A stretch of 64,000 nucleotides of DNA from an uncultured Psychrobacter sp. (GCA_947495055.1 CANLXO010000010.1:53146-117145), one strand, 5' to 3'. Shown: positions 29,701 to 40,719, counted from the stretch's first letter. Numbers and translations: made by a program. Notes: generated by a model not told the origin, from the sequence alone.

Positions 29701-30021
29701 TCGCTTGCCTTTGGCCTAGGTGTCGTGCCGTTATTTATCGCCAGTGGTCCAGGTTCTGGTAGTCAAAACGCGATCGGTACCAGTGTTGTCGGCGGCGTTC
29801 TGACAGCAACCTTTTTGGGTATATTCTTTATTCCTATGTTCTATGTTTGGGTACGTAGTCTGTTCCCGCATAAATATGGCAATAACAAACCGCGTGATCC
29901 AGATGATAATGGATATGATGGTCACGATAATGGCCCTAATGACGACCCAACAGATGACACTCAGACTTTAGTCACCTCTGAGAATTATCAGCCTGCAAGC
30001 TTTGGAGATAATACACAATGA
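26758..30021 (+). CDS. RND multidrug efflux pump, HAE1 family (AcrB/MexB/AdeJ type)
   Basis: This is a proton-driven inner-membrane trimeric pump exporting drugs and other amphiphiles. The family start 'MSVFFINRPIFAWVMAI', the porter-domain block 'SVSASYPGANAQTVE' and 12 transmembrane helices with two large periplasmic loops are recognisable. The proton-relay Asp pair is in 'GLLVDDAIVVVENVER', and the helix-10 lysine in 'GLSAKNAILIIEFAKE'. At 1087 aa it is about 40 residues longer than AcrB because of an Asp/Asn-rich cytoplasmic tail from about residue 1042. It lies 35 bases after the adaptor gene and overlaps the channel gene by four bases. Substrates cannot be predicted. The gene order matches adeIJK/mexAB-oprM. 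Confidence 0.96.
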   Translation: MSVFFINRPIFAWVMAILVMLIGVISVINLPIEQYPRIAPPTISVSASYPGANAQTVENSVVQVIEQRMKGLDGLMYISSSSSSNGGATVTLTFENGTDPDTAQVQVQNKLQSAMSSLPESVQRQGVNVNKSSSSFMMVQAFISEDGNMDRADIADYVSSNVVDQLSRVEGVGEVQLFGSTYAMRIWLDPARLRSYNMVPSDVVNAVRAQNAQVSAGQLGQAPADTDQQVINATVTVQSYLQTPEEFANILLKTDVSGAQVRLGDVADVEIGSENYGVVSQYNGQEAAGLGISLAGGANALETREAVADRMAQLESNFPAGLASVVPYDTTPFVRLSIEQVVMTLLEAIVLVFIVMFIFLQNWRATIIPTLAVPVVLLGTFAVLYVAGFSINVLTMFAMVLSIGLLVDDAIVVVENVERILEEDPHISIKDATIQSMGEISKIVIGIALILSAVFVPMAFFGGSTGVIYRQFSITLITAMVLSALVALIFTPALCVTLLKRSKSHEKGNTEAQKGFFGWFNRSFFKLSRKYEGFVGKSIRFKWLYLVGYAIIIGIMTVVFLRIPGSFLPEEDQGIMFTLVQLPAGSTLDETQDVLEKVRTYYDTQETDNIASVFTIAGFSFAGQGQNMGLAFVRLSDWEARDGDENTAQAVAGRAMGYFFTQLNEAQVFAIVPPAITELGNASGFDLMIQDTGNIGHDGLLEARNMLLGMSAQNDQVAGVRPNGQEDAPQLKVNINQEQAAAYGLSLGSINSVISTAWGSSYINDFIDRGRIKRVFVQGEPNSRTNPDDIGKWYVRNETGDMISFDAFSSSEWQSGSPRLTRYNSLPSMNIQGSAAPGLSTGEAMSAMENMISELPEGVGYEWTGMSLEEQKSGAQAPMLYALSILVVFLCLAALYESWSIPFSVLLVIPLGVLGAVIFTWLRDFANDIYLQVGLLTVVGLSAKNAILIIEFAKEHQEEGYSLKEAVMTAARQRLRPIIMTSLAFGLGVVPLFIASGPGSGSQNAIGTSVVGGVLTATFLGIFFIPMFYVWVRSLFPHKYGNNKPRDPDDNGYDGHDNGPNDDPTDDTQTLVTSENYQPASFGDNTQ

Positions 30022-31862
30022 GTAATCCCTCTATTACTGCCCATACAGTGCCCAAGGCAATCACTACAAAAAAGCGAATGCTCGCGTGCAACCCTGTAAA
30101 AAAAGCATTTGCAGGGCGCTCAACTCGCCTTTTGAGTTTGAGCGTATTAACGCTAAGTATGACTGCTTGTAACACCATACCAAAAGTAGATACTACGCCT
30201 GTGCTGGCGCAGCCAAATATTCCTATCAATGAGTCTTATAGTAATTTTGATAAAGAGACGGTTAGTACGCCGCAGCAGCCAAGCCTAGCTGGTCAGCGCT
30301 GGCAGGACTTTTATAGTGATGAGCGCCTAAAAGCACTTATCGCTTTGGGACTTGAGAACAACAAAGACTTTGAGAGTGCGCGCCTTGCGATTGAGCGCGC
30401 GCGAGCGCAGTACCGAATCACCGATATTCGCGATTTGCCTACGATTAACGGTCAGGTCGATTACTCTCGTCAAAGCCAAGCCACCCCTCGAACCAGTCTC
30501 CCTGGCGGCGGTAGTGTGGGTGGTCGTCAAACAACAGACAGTTATGGTGTCAACTTAGGTCTTGCCAGTTATGAGTTAGACTTTTGGGGTCGCATTGATA
30601 GCTTGAAAGATCAAGCGTTGCAGAGCTTTTTGGCAACGACAGCAGCAAAAGATGCCACCAAGATTAGTCTGATCAGTAATATTGCCCAAAGCTATGCTAA
30701 TTTGAGCTACAGCCTAGCGCAGTTAAAGCTAGCAGAGGCGACTGTCGAGAGCCGTGAGCGCTCGCTATTTATTGCCAATGAGCGCTTTAAAGCAGGTATC
30801 GATCCCAAGCTGCCCTCACTGCAATCCTCAGCGGCGCTTGAGAATGCCCGCCTCGCCGTATTACGCGCTCAAAGCAGCATTTTGACCTCTCGTAACGCGC
30901 TACAGTTCTTGCTTGGTGCACCGATACCCGGAGAGCTTATCCCAGCGCCTGCGGTCAGTAATATTACAACTCACGAAGTCTTTAGCGCCGGTCTGCCAAG
31001 TGAGCTGCTACGCTTTCGTCCCGATGTCTTGCAAGCAGAATATAACCTCAAGGCTGCTGGCGCTAACATCGATGTCGCGCGCGCCGCATATTTTCCAACG
31101 ATTAGCCTTGCCAGTAGCGTCGGTCTACGTAGCGATGGGTTAAGCGATTTGTTTGATAGCGACTCCTTTGGTTGGTCGTTTGGTCCCAACCTTAGTGTGC
31201 CTATCTTTGATGGTGGCCTGCTTGATGCTAATTATGAAGTGGCACAAGTGGAGCGTAAGCAGAGTCTTGCTCAGTACGAGAGATCTATTCAAACCGCTTT
31301 TCGCGAAGTCTCAGACGTCCTTGCCACCCGAGCAACGCTTGGTGAGCAGTTAGCGGCGCAGTACCGTCTGCAAGATAACTTTGATCAAACGTATGAGATT
31401 GCTAATGCACGCTTCAAGGCAGGTATCGCAAACTATCTAGATGTTCTCGATGCTCAGCGCTCTTTGTTTTCGACTCAGCAGGGTATCCTAGATTTAGAAT
31501 TGCAAAAAATCATCAGCCAAATTGAGCTATACCAAGCGCTTGGCGGCGGTGCTAATCTTGATGTACCAACTACCGCTATCCCTGTGCCGCAATATACTAA
31601 TCTGACGAATATCGCAACGTTGGTGACCAATAACGCAGAAGCAAAAGCTGCTGAGGCGATTGAAGCGGCAAGCTCTGCCCGCGTAGTCTCTGTAGCCGAA
31701 GCTGTCGCTATCAAGCGAGAACAAGGCTCAGATGATATGACCTTTAAGCCAACGGCTATCGTCGATATTGATGATGACAACGATGCTGACGCGGCGGTAG
31801 GTTTACTTATTGATGAAAGCGCCGTTGAAACCGTGCCAGTCACGCAGATAAGTGAGCCATAG
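30018..31862 (+). CDS. RND efflux outer-membrane channel lipoprotein (OprM/AdeK type)
   Basis: This is the TolC-like outer-membrane factor of the tripartite pump (NodT family). A lipoprotein signal ends at Cys51 ('LTLSMTAC'). Two OEP repeats follow ('YELDFWGRIDSLKDQAL', 'ERFKAGIDPKLPSLQS' and later 'LRFRPDVLQAEYNLKAAGANI', 'ARFKAGIANYLDVLDAQR'), giving the beta-barrel and alpha-barrel halves. The core ends near residue 517. About 97 further residues form an Ala-rich then acidic tail that OprM-type proteins (about 485 aa) lack. The ATG overlaps the pump stop as ATGA, and a GGAG lies upstream. An internal ATG at 30078 would shorten the unusually long signal region. Confidence 0.94.
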   Translation: MSNPSITAHTVPKAITTKKRMLACNPVKKAFAGRSTRLLSLSVLTLSMTACNTIPKVDTTPVLAQPNIPINESYSNFDKETVSTPQQPSLAGQRWQDFYSDERLKALIALGLENNKDFESARLAIERARAQYRITDIRDLPTINGQVDYSRQSQATPRTSLPGGGSVGGRQTTDSYGVNLGLASYELDFWGRIDSLKDQALQSFLATTAAKDATKISLISNIAQSYANLSYSLAQLKLAEATVESRERSLFIANERFKAGIDPKLPSLQSSAALENARLAVLRAQSSILTSRNALQFLLGAPIPGELIPAPAVSNITTHEVFSAGLPSELLRFRPDVLQAEYNLKAAGANIDVARAAYFPTISLASSVGLRSDGLSDLFDSDSFGWSFGPNLSVPIFDGGLLDANYEVAQVERKQSLAQYERSIQTAFREVSDVLATRATLGEQLAAQYRLQDNFDQTYEIANARFKAGIANYLDVLDAQRSLFSTQQGILDLELQKIISQIELYQALGGGANLDVPTTAIPVPQYTNLTNIATLVTNNAEAKAAEAIEAASSARVVSVAEAVAIKREQGSDDMTFKPTAIVDIDDDNDADAAVGLLIDESAVETVPVTQISEP

Positions 31863-31901
31863 TTTATTTAGCGTTAATTTATAGATGTTACAGATAAAAC
31901 G

Positions 31902-31928
31902 AGCTCTGCCGCTTTGGCGGGGCTTTTT
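31902..31928 (+). terminator. Terminator of the RND operon
   Basis: The arms AGCTCTGCC and GGCGGGGCT form a 9-bp stem with two G-T pairs and a 5-nt loop, followed by a T-run. It lies 39 bases after the channel gene and 29 bases before hemB. Confidence 0.85.
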
Positions 31929-31948
31929 GCTTTTATTAAAAACAATAA

Positions 31949-32965
<1,017 letters not shown>

Positions 32966-32996
32966 TTTTTTATAACATCTAACCTCTAGAGCGAAA

Positions 32997-33033
32997 ATAT
33001 AGCGTCAGTTTACGCTTTAAACTGACGCTATAT
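32997..33033. terminator. Perfect 16-bp hairpin after hemB (possible terminator)
   Basis: A 16-bp perfect stem (ATATAGCGTCAGTTTA and its complement) has a 5-nt loop. It lies 31 bases after the hemB stop codon. There is no T-run on either side, so it may terminate transcription by itself, stabilise the mRNA 3' end, or be a binding site. The 316-base gap to rep otherwise holds nothing recognisable beyond the unplaced rep promoter. Confidence 0.6.
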
Positions 33034-33281
33034 TACTTGTACATCAAGTGCACGGTCCTTTTTTGCATAATATCACCTCACGGTCTTTAGACCAAATCCC
33101 AAAAACCCATCCTTTTGCTTTATAATAACCCACCAGATTTTAGGCGATGCTTTGTACGATTAGTCTCGCTTTATCATCAACATAGATAAGCTTTGTTATC
33201 ATCAGTAGGCAACTATTTTGTTTGATACAAAGCCACGTCTATTCTTTTTGTTTTTGTACTATTTGCCACAAAGGTCACCAT

Positions 33282-35315
33282 ATGAGTCAACTCAATCCTA
33301 GACAAAAAGAAGCTATGCTCTATGTATCAGGGCCGCTTTTGGTATTGGCAGGCGCAGGCTCAGGTAAGACCTCGGTGATTACCCGTAAGATTGCTTATCT
33401 TATCGAAGAATGCAATATGCCAGCTGAGCGTATCACCGCAGTGACCTTTACTAATAAAGCGGCGCGCGAGATGAAAGCGCGGGTCAGTAAATTGCTACCG
33501 AGTGAAAAGACACGCGGATTGACGGTCTCGACGTTCCACCAATTTGGCTTACAGTTTTTGCGTTATGAGCTGATTCATACCCCGCTCAAAGGCAACTTCT
33601 CTATCATGGACAGTGATGATAGCAAGCGGCTATTGATGGAGCTAATGATGCGCGATAACTTATCAGGCGCTGAAAGTCGCGAGCTGGTTGGCAAAGCGAT
33701 AAAAATGATATCGGATTGGAAGAATGATCTGGTTGAGCCTGATAAAGCGATGGAAACTTTAGATGATCCAGAGGACATGATTTTTGCAACTCTCTATGCC
33801 TTATATGAGCGTAATTTGCGCGCTTATAATGCCGTCGATTTTGATGACTTGATTGTCTTGCCAACTAAGATACTACGCGAAAATCGTGAGCTGCGTGATA
33901 AATGGCAAAATCGTATTCGCTACTTACTCGTCGATGAGTATCAAGATACCAATACCGCCCAGTATGAAATGATCAAATACTTAGTTGGGCCGCAAGGGCG
34001 CTTTACTGTGGTCGGTGATGATGACCAATCTATCTATGCGTGGCGCGGCGCCAAACCTGAAAATATGGCGCTGCTCAAAGAGGACTTTCCTAAACTCAAG
34101 ATCGTTATGCTTGAGCAAAATTATCGCTCGACCAGTCGTATTTTGACCTCAGCTAATGCCGTTATTCTTAATAATGAGCATCTGTTCGAAAAAAAACTGT
34201 GGTCAGATAAAGGTCAAGGCGAAAAAATTCGTATCATTAATTGCCGTAACGATGATGATGAATCTGAGCGCGTGGCAAAAGAGATCATCACTCATAAACT
34301 GCGTTTTGGTAATGAGTGGGAACAGTACGCGGTGCTCTATCGCAGCAATTTTCAGGCGCGTATGCTTGAGGCACAATTGCGCCAATTACAGATACCTTAT
34401 AAGCTATCGGGTGGTCAGTCGTTCTTTGCGCGTAGTGAGATCAAAGACATTATGGGCTATTTGCGCCTGATTCTAAATCCTGAGGATGATAGTGCATTTT
34501 TGCGTATTATCAATACGCCCAAACGCGGTATGGGGCCTGCGACTTTAGAGAAACTTGGTCTATTCTCGCAGGAGCATAGCATCTCACTACTCGCCTCCTG
34601 TACCCATGGCGGGCTGTCTCATGTGTTACCAAGTAAAGCTTATGGCACGCTCAAAGAGTTTGGCGACTTTATTGAGCATTATACCCGCGCGCTCGATCAA
34701 CACCCCGACCCTGTGCCAATTGTGCGTCAAATGATTGATGAGACGGGCTATATTGATTTTGTGCGTAGCGATGCTAAGACCCCGCAGCAAGAAAAAAACC
34801 GTATCGATAATATCGATATGCTCTATACCAGTATTCAATCGCTGATTAATCGCGCCGAAGAAGACGAAGACCGTACTATCGATACCATTATTCGCAAATT
34901 AGTACTGCTTGATATGCTAGAGCAGCAGCAAGAAGAAGAAAATACCAATAAAGTCAATCTAATGACCTTGCACGCAGCAAAAGGCCTGGAGTTTGATTTT
35001 GTCTACATTATGGGACTCGAAGAAGAGATGCTACCGCACCGCAACTCTATCATGAGTGAGACGGTCGAAGAAGAACGGCGCTTGATGTATGTCGGTATTA
35101 CCCGCGCGCGCCGTGAGCTGACGTTAACTTTAGCGACTCAGCGCCGTGCAGGCGGACAGATGCGCGTGACCTCAGAATCACGGTTTTTGGATGAGCTACC
35201 CGAGGATCATATTGACTGGCCTGCCAAAGCAAAAAAGAAAAAGGCTACCAAAGACCCAGAGGCTGTCGCTGATGAGTATCTGGCCAATATTCGAGCGCTG
35301 CTAGGCAATCGCTAA
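33282..35315 (+). CDS. rep: ATP-dependent DNA helicase Rep
   Basis: Rep is a superfamily 1 3'-5' helicase that clears proteins ahead of replication forks. Helicase motifs appear in order: motif I 'AGAGSGKT' near residue 27, Ia 'AVTFTNKAAREMK', II 'LLVDEYQDTN', III 'VVGDDDQSIYAWRGA', IV 'LEQNYRST', V 'NLMTLHAAKGLEFDFV' and VI 'EERRLMYVGITRAR'. The frame is open from 33222, but the ATG at 33282 has AAAGG upstream and yields 677 aa, close to E. coli Rep (673). Rep is preferred over UvrD because of the length and the short C-terminal tail. It heads a plus-strand run through argB. Confidence 0.93.
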   Translation: MSQLNPRQKEAMLYVSGPLLVLAGAGSGKTSVITRKIAYLIEECNMPAERITAVTFTNKAAREMKARVSKLLPSEKTRGLTVSTFHQFGLQFLRYELIHTPLKGNFSIMDSDDSKRLLMELMMRDNLSGAESRELVGKAIKMISDWKNDLVEPDKAMETLDDPEDMIFATLYALYERNLRAYNAVDFDDLIVLPTKILRENRELRDKWQNRIRYLLVDEYQDTNTAQYEMIKYLVGPQGRFTVVGDDDQSIYAWRGAKPENMALLKEDFPKLKIVMLEQNYRSTSRILTSANAVILNNEHLFEKKLWSDKGQGEKIRIINCRNDDDESERVAKEIITHKLRFGNEWEQYAVLYRSNFQARMLEAQLRQLQIPYKLSGGQSFFARSEIKDIMGYLRLILNPEDDSAFLRIINTPKRGMGPATLEKLGLFSQEHSISLLASCTHGGLSHVLPSKAYGTLKEFGDFIEHYTRALDQHPDPVPIVRQMIDETGYIDFVRSDAKTPQQEKNRIDNIDMLYTSIQSLINRAEEDEDRTIDTIIRKLVLLDMLEQQQEEENTNKVNLMTLHAAKGLEFDFVYIMGLEEEMLPHRNSIMSETVEEERRLMYVGITRARRELTLTLATQRRAGGQMRVTSESRFLDELPEDHIDWPAKAKKKKATKDPEAVADEYLANIRALLGNR

Positions 35316-35364
35316 ACGTAAATACTAACCCCTTATTTTTCCCCTTTAACCTATTGGATTGATT

Positions 35365-36768
35365 ATGTCTGCTACTACGCCAAATCCTGATCGTCAGACC
35401 ACGCTACCAGTAGACTATAATCCGTTAGAGTATAGCGCTGAATACAAGCTGTTATACTTGCAAGAATTAGTCGCTGATAAGTCCTATAACGCGATTACTG
35501 AGTTTTTGGCTAAGCAGTCTGAGTACGAAATCGCCAACCTGCTCGAGTCATTCCCGAGTCAAACCCGATTGCTCATTTGGGAGCAAATACCAGAGGAGCT
35601 AAAGGGCGAAGTGCTCGCGGAGCTAGAGGTCGAGACGCGCCAGCCCTTGATGGAGAATATCTCCTCAAAAGAGATCTCTTTATTCACCCAAGACCTTGAC
35701 GCGCAAGACATCTCTGAGATCTTAGAGACCGTCACCGACACAGTGCGTACCTCAGTCATGGCAACCTTGGATGAAGACGTACGCGTTCAGGTCAATAAGC
35801 TCGACACCTATGAAGACTGGGAAGTAGGTAGCTACATGGATCCAGATATCATTCAGGTGCATGATGATATTAGTTTATCGCAAGTACAAGACTGGCTGCG
35901 CGCAGAAGAGGATTTGCTCGATGATCAAAGCCAAGAGCTACTCGTTGTGGATCAAAGCCAGCAGCTCCTTGGACTACTCAGCCTAGTGGATTTGATTAAA
36001 CACGATCAAAACTTATTGGTCGCAGACTTCATCGATCCTGCGGTTACCATCAACGATCGCTTAGATATTCAGGACGCCGCTGCGATTTTTCGCTCAGAGG
36101 ATATCCGTTATGCGCCTGTGATCAATGATTTTGGCGAGCTGGTCGGACAATTAAATGGCGAAGACATCATGGAGATTATCCAAGATGATGTCGATAGCAC
36201 TATGAAGAATCTGGCAGGTGTCAGCCAAGACGAAGAGCTGTTCGCACCTATCTTGACCAGTGCCAAGAGTCGTAGCGTATGGTTAGGTATTAACTTGGGT
36301 ACTGCGCTTTTAGCCGCAGCGGTCATCGGTCAGTTTGAAGAGGTGCTCGCGCAAGTAGTCGCCCTTGCTATTCTTATGCCCGTTGTAGCGAGTATGGGCG
36401 GCATCGCAGGCTCTCAAACGCTTACTGTGGTCATTCGCGGTATGGCGATGGGTCAAATTGGCGGGTCTAACCGTGTTTGGCTACTCAACAAAGAGCTATG
36501 GGTAGGTGCGATAAACGGTATCATCTGGGCGATAATTATGGCGTTTATTGCCCAATTGTGGTTTCATGATATCAAGATCAGTAGCGTCATTGGCTGCGCT
36601 ATTGCCATTAATATGACCGCTGCCAACGTCTCTGGCATTAGTATTCCTTTGATGCTCAAACGCATGAATATCGACCCAGCTTTATCTGCTTCAGTTATCT
36701 TAACGACAGTAACTGATATCGTCGGCTTTATGTCGTTTTTGGGTTTGGCCAGCGTGCTAATCCTATAA
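35365..36768 (+). CDS. mgtE: Magnesium transporter MgtE
   Basis: MgtE is a Mg2+-gated magnesium channel/transporter of the inner membrane. The order is typical: an N-terminal helical superhelix domain (about residues 20-130, with '[20 protein letters not shown]'), two CBS domains (about 140-255), a plug helix, and five membrane segments from about residue 290. The pore block '[20 protein letters not shown]' is clear. The length of 467 aa is usual. A TTG two codons upstream is in frame, and the ATG at 35365 has TTGGAT upstream. It lies 49 bases after rep. Confidence 0.95.
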   Translation: MSATTPNPDRQTTLPVDYNPLEYSAEYKLLYLQELVADKSYNAITEFLAKQSEYEIANLLESFPSQTRLLIWEQIPEELKGEVLAELEVETRQPLMENISSKEISLFTQDLDAQDISEILETVTDTVRTSVMATLDEDVRVQVNKLDTYEDWEVGSYMDPDIIQVHDDISLSQVQDWLRAEEDLLDDQSQELLVVDQSQQLLGLLSLVDLIKHDQNLLVADFIDPAVTINDRLDIQDAAAIFRSEDIRYAPVINDFGELVGQLNGEDIMEIIQDDVDSTMKNLAGVSQDEELFAPILTSAKSRSVWLGINLGTALLAAAVIGQFEEVLAQVVALAILMPVVASMGGIAGSQTLTVVIRGMAMGQIGGSNRVWLLNKELWVGAINGIIWAIIMAFIAQLWFHDIKISSVIGCAIAINMTAANVSGISIPLMLKRMNIDPALSASVILTTVTDIVGFMSFLGLASVLIL

Positions 36769-36808
36769 GCGAGTTAACTCTATAAACAAAACAAACAGCG
36801 AGTACGTT

Positions 36809-37273
36809 ATGCAAGCGGTACAAGTCAAAGTTCTAAATCCTAAACTTATTAATGATGAGTCATTTGCGCTACCAACACGTGCAACTGACGGCTCAGCAGG
36901 TATCGATTTGCGCGCTTGTATAGACGCGCCTTTGACGATCAAAGCAGGTACAACGCATCTAGTCGGTACGGGATTGGCAGTTTATATTGCTGATCCCAAT
37001 TATGCAGGCATGATATTGCCGCGCTCAGGTCTAGGTCACAAACACGGTATTGTACTAGGTAACCTAGTGGGTCTCATCGATGCCGACTATCAAGGCGAGC
37101 TGATGGTCAGTGTATGGAATCGTAGCGATGAGGATTTTATCCTTAATCCTGCCGATCGTATGGCGCAGTATATCGTAGTGCCCGTTGCACGTCCTGAGTT
37201 TGAGATTGTCAATGATTTTAATGATATTAGCGCACGCGGCGCAGGCGGTTTTGGTCATTCAGGTCGTCAATAA
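36809..37273 (+). CDS. dut: Deoxyuridine 5'-triphosphate nucleotidohydrolase (dUTPase)
   Basis: dUTPase hydrolyses dUTP to dUMP, keeping uracil out of DNA and feeding thymidylate synthesis. All five trimeric dUTPase motifs are seen: '[10 protein letters not shown]', '[15 protein letters not shown]', '[11 protein letters not shown]', '[10 protein letters not shown]' and the C-terminal '[10 protein letters not shown]'. The length of 154 aa matches E. coli (151). It is followed by the algC-like gene and argB, the order known from Pseudomonas. Confidence 0.97.
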   Translation: MQAVQVKVLNPKLINDESFALPTRATDGSAGIDLRACIDAPLTIKAGTTHLVGTGLAVYIADPNYAGMILPRSGLGHKHGIVLGNLVGLIDADYQGELMVSVWNRSDEDFILNPADRMAQYIVVPVARPEFEIVNDFNDISARGAGGFGHSGRQ

Positions 37274-37345
37274 AACCCGGCCCTACATGCTGTTTTGTCA
37301 TCAATAACATTTGTCATTAAATAACAAAAATAAGGAGACGTAGTA

Positions 37346-39196
37346 ATGACACCCCCCTTTGCTACGCAGCAGTCCTTATTTCGTGCCTACGACATTCGTG
37401 GTGATAAGCAGTATTTTACCAGTGATTTTATCACTGCCTTAGCTGATGCTTTTTTTCGGCTTTATAGCCAGTACTGTATCGATAGTAATCATCACTCAAA
37501 CCACAAATTAAATACGCCTGCCCTATCGCCCCGTGAGCCGAGAGCCAAAAAGACTACTGTGATTGTAGGTTTTGATGTGCGCGCTGGTAGCGAGTGTATT
37601 GCTGAGGCTCTGACCAAGCGTATACAACAGCGAGGGCTTCAGGTCATCTATTTAGGGCTTGTTACCACACCTATGATGGCCTTTTGGACAGAGCAGTATG
37701 ACGGTCATGGCATCATGGTCACCGCCAGCCATTCTCCCAAAGACACTCTGGGCGTCAAATGGTTATGCGGTAACGCCTCCCCTAGCGAAACAGATATCCA
37801 GGCACTTTTTGAAGATCTGTCACACTCTGCTGCTATCGATGACGATACTCGTCTAAATACAACGCCTGCTGTTATTAGCCTTCCTACTGATGCAGTAGCG
37901 ACGCCTTATATTGAAGCCATTCAAGGTGTTTTTTCTGACATTTACAATCACAAACACCCATCAAAAGCAGTTAAAAAATCTGCTAAGCCAAAGCTTGATA
38001 TGACTATTGTCATCGACTGTATGCACGGCGCAACCAGTCGCATCGCCGCACCACTTTTTACTACGTTTTGTGCGCGCGTCATTATTATCAATGATACCCC
38101 TGATGGCACGTTTCCGATGGGTAATCCTGACCCTACCGAGCCCAATCGCTTAGCACAGCTGCAACAGATGGTCATCGTTAATCAAGCTGATATCGGCCTT
38201 GCTTTTGATGGCGATGGTGATCGGCTGATGATTGTCGATGATCGCGGTAAGGTCGTGCTCTCAGATCACCTGCTTTACCTGTTGGCAAGGGTGGCCATTA
38301 CTGAGCGCTCAAAGGCGAATATCAACCCTGACTTAACTGAGCACCATTTAACTCATAAAAGTTATGCACCAACACCGCAAGTATTATTTGATGTCAAATG
38401 CTCACATCACCTGCCTACTTTATTAGAGGATTTGGGCGCTGCGCCCGTTATCAGTAGAACCGGTAGCGGCTTTATGCGTGAACGGCTACGTTCTGATAAT
38501 AGTCCTATTATATTTGCAGGGGAGTTATCAGGACATTTTATCTTTAATGATGGCTATTTTACCGCTTATGATGATGCGATGTACGCAGGCCTGCGCTTAC
38601 TGCATTGGCTTGCATATACCTCAGAGCACAATCATACTTTATCGCCTGCATTTGACGCTTGGGGCGCGCCTGTAAACCGCACTACTCTTTATCGCTTAAC
38701 AGATATTACCAGCCAGCTTCCAAGTATTGTCATTACCTCGGATCATTATCTACCTATGATAGATAAGGTACCAGAGTGCTCTATCATTAAGCGCTTAGCG
38801 ACGCACTGTCATTATTTGCAATGCTTAGTGAATACGGTTATTGACGACACTAGCCTTTTAGATAACAACAATAGCAATGATGATAAAGCTCATCAAAACC
38901 CTTTGTGCACAGCCGCTAGATGCAATAATACCTGTTGTCTACCGCGCATAACGACTTATCAAGCGCAAGAGTTACTGCCCAAGGGTACTAAGATTACCTG
39001 TATCGATGGAGTGCGTTTAGATTTTGCGCGCGGTTTTGGTGTACTGCGTCAATCTAATACCAGCCATAGTCTAACGGTGCGTTTTGCCGCAGATAGCACA
39101 GCCGACCTCAAGACCATTCAAGCGCACTTTGTGGCTTTATGCGAGTGGATTGACATAGATTTAGCCAAGCAAATCGCTGCTATTTATCCTGAGTAA
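37346..39196 (+). CDS. algC: Phosphomannomutase/phosphoglucomutase (AlgC-like), enlarged
   Basis: This is an alpha-D-phosphohexomutase interconverting 6- and 1-phosphates of mannose and glucose for LPS and exopolysaccharide precursors. The four domains show their signatures: start block 'FRAYDIRGD'; phosphoserine loop 'VTASHSPK' (S128), where the family usually has an Asn after the His; the metal loop 'DGDGDR' at 288-293; the sugar loop 'GELSGH' at 392-397; and the phosphate-binding 'RQSNT' at 568-572. At 616 aa it is about 150 longer than P. aeruginosa AlgC (463). The extra residues fall in polar insertions near 44-70, 200-218, 318-343 and 500-535, the last Asn/Asp- and Cys-rich. AAGGAG precedes the ATG. 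The setting dut-algC-argB supports orthology. Confidence 0.88.
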   Translation: MTPPFATQQSLFRAYDIRGDKQYFTSDFITALADAFFRLYSQYCIDSNHHSNHKLNTPALSPREPRAKKTTVIVGFDVRAGSECIAEALTKRIQQRGLQVIYLGLVTTPMMAFWTEQYDGHGIMVTASHSPKDTLGVKWLCGNASPSETDIQALFEDLSHSAAIDDDTRLNTTPAVISLPTDAVATPYIEAIQGVFSDIYNHKHPSKAVKKSAKPKLDMTIVIDCMHGATSRIAAPLFTTFCARVIIINDTPDGTFPMGNPDPTEPNRLAQLQQMVIVNQADIGLAFDGDGDRLMIVDDRGKVVLSDHLLYLLARVAITERSKANINPDLTEHHLTHKSYAPTPQVLFDVKCSHHLPTLLEDLGAAPVISRTGSGFMRERLRSDNSPIIFAGELSGHFIFNDGYFTAYDDAMYAGLRLLHWLAYTSEHNHTLSPAFDAWGAPVNRTTLYRLTDITSQLPSIVITSDHYLPMIDKVPECSIIKRLATHCHYLQCLVNTVIDDTSLLDNNNSNDDKAHQNPLCTAARCNNTCCLPRITTYQAQELLPKGTKITCIDGVRLDFARGFGVLRQSNTSHSLTVRFAADSTADLKTIQAHFVALCEWIDIDLAKQIAAIYPE

Positions 39197-39246
39197 CCCA
39201 TTTTAATAAAAGTCTCTGTATTTAAGGGGCTAATGCTACATTTTAG

Positions 39247-40167
<921 letters not shown>

Positions 40168-40189
40168 ACCCTTCTACTATAAAGATGAC

Positions 40190-40219
40190 AGCCCAAGCTT
40201 ATAACACTTGGGCTTTTTT
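40190..40219 (+). terminator. Terminator after argB
   Basis: The arms AGCCCAAG and CTTGGGCT form a perfect 8-bp stem with a 9-nt loop followed by T6. It lies 23 bases after the argB stop codon. Confidence 0.9.
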
Positions 40220-40236
40220 GGAAGGTTAATTTTAAA

Positions 40237-40596
40237 TCAATACGCACAAAACTCAACTGAGCTATGGCTGCTATTGCCATATACCTTCATGCGATGATTA
40301 CCTTTGCGCTCAGTAAAATACGAATTTTCATTGTCATAACGATCGCCACTTAGTCGTCCATTAGGTCCTGTGACATAAGCCACGCTGATCTGATCGTCAC
40401 CGACATTGCGGATGACTAAATTTTGATTGGCCATCAGCCACAAACGAAATTCTTTACCGTCTTTGATATTACCAGTGAAGCTGCCGCAATAGCTGTTATC
40501 GGCAAAGGTAATCTTAGTTGAAGACTCTGCCGCTTGTGCGTTCATGGTCATCAAGGGGAGCACTGCCAGCATAGGGAGTAAAAGTAGATTTTTCAT
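40237..40596 (-). CDS. Small secreted protein, uncharacterised
   Basis: I do not recognise this 119-aa protein. It has a clear Sec signal peptide ('MKNLLLLPMLAVLPLMTMNA', cleavage probably after 'AQA'). The mature part of about 95 residues is probably mainly beta-strand and has two cysteines, one early ('SYCGSFTG') and one three residues from the end, which could form a disulfide. The frame extends 11 codons upstream, but the ATG at 40596 has AAGGA upstream and begins the signal peptide. It converges on argB and is transcribed away from the ArsC-like gene's 3' end. Confidence 0.8.
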   Translation of the reverse strand: MKNLLLLPMLAVLPLMTMNAQAAESSTKITFADNSYCGSFTGNIKDGKEFRLWLMANQNLVIRNVGDDQISVAYVTGPNGRLSGDRYDNENSYFTERKGNHRMKVYGNSSHSSVEFCAY

Positions 40597-40719
40597 TATG
40601 TCATCCTTGTCAGTTATGATTCTAATCATGGTTTCAGCTATGATATTAAAACAGCCAACTTATATCTGTAAATCTATCATAAAACAGCCTGTATGAGTGC
40701 TATATTTTATAATCTAAAA

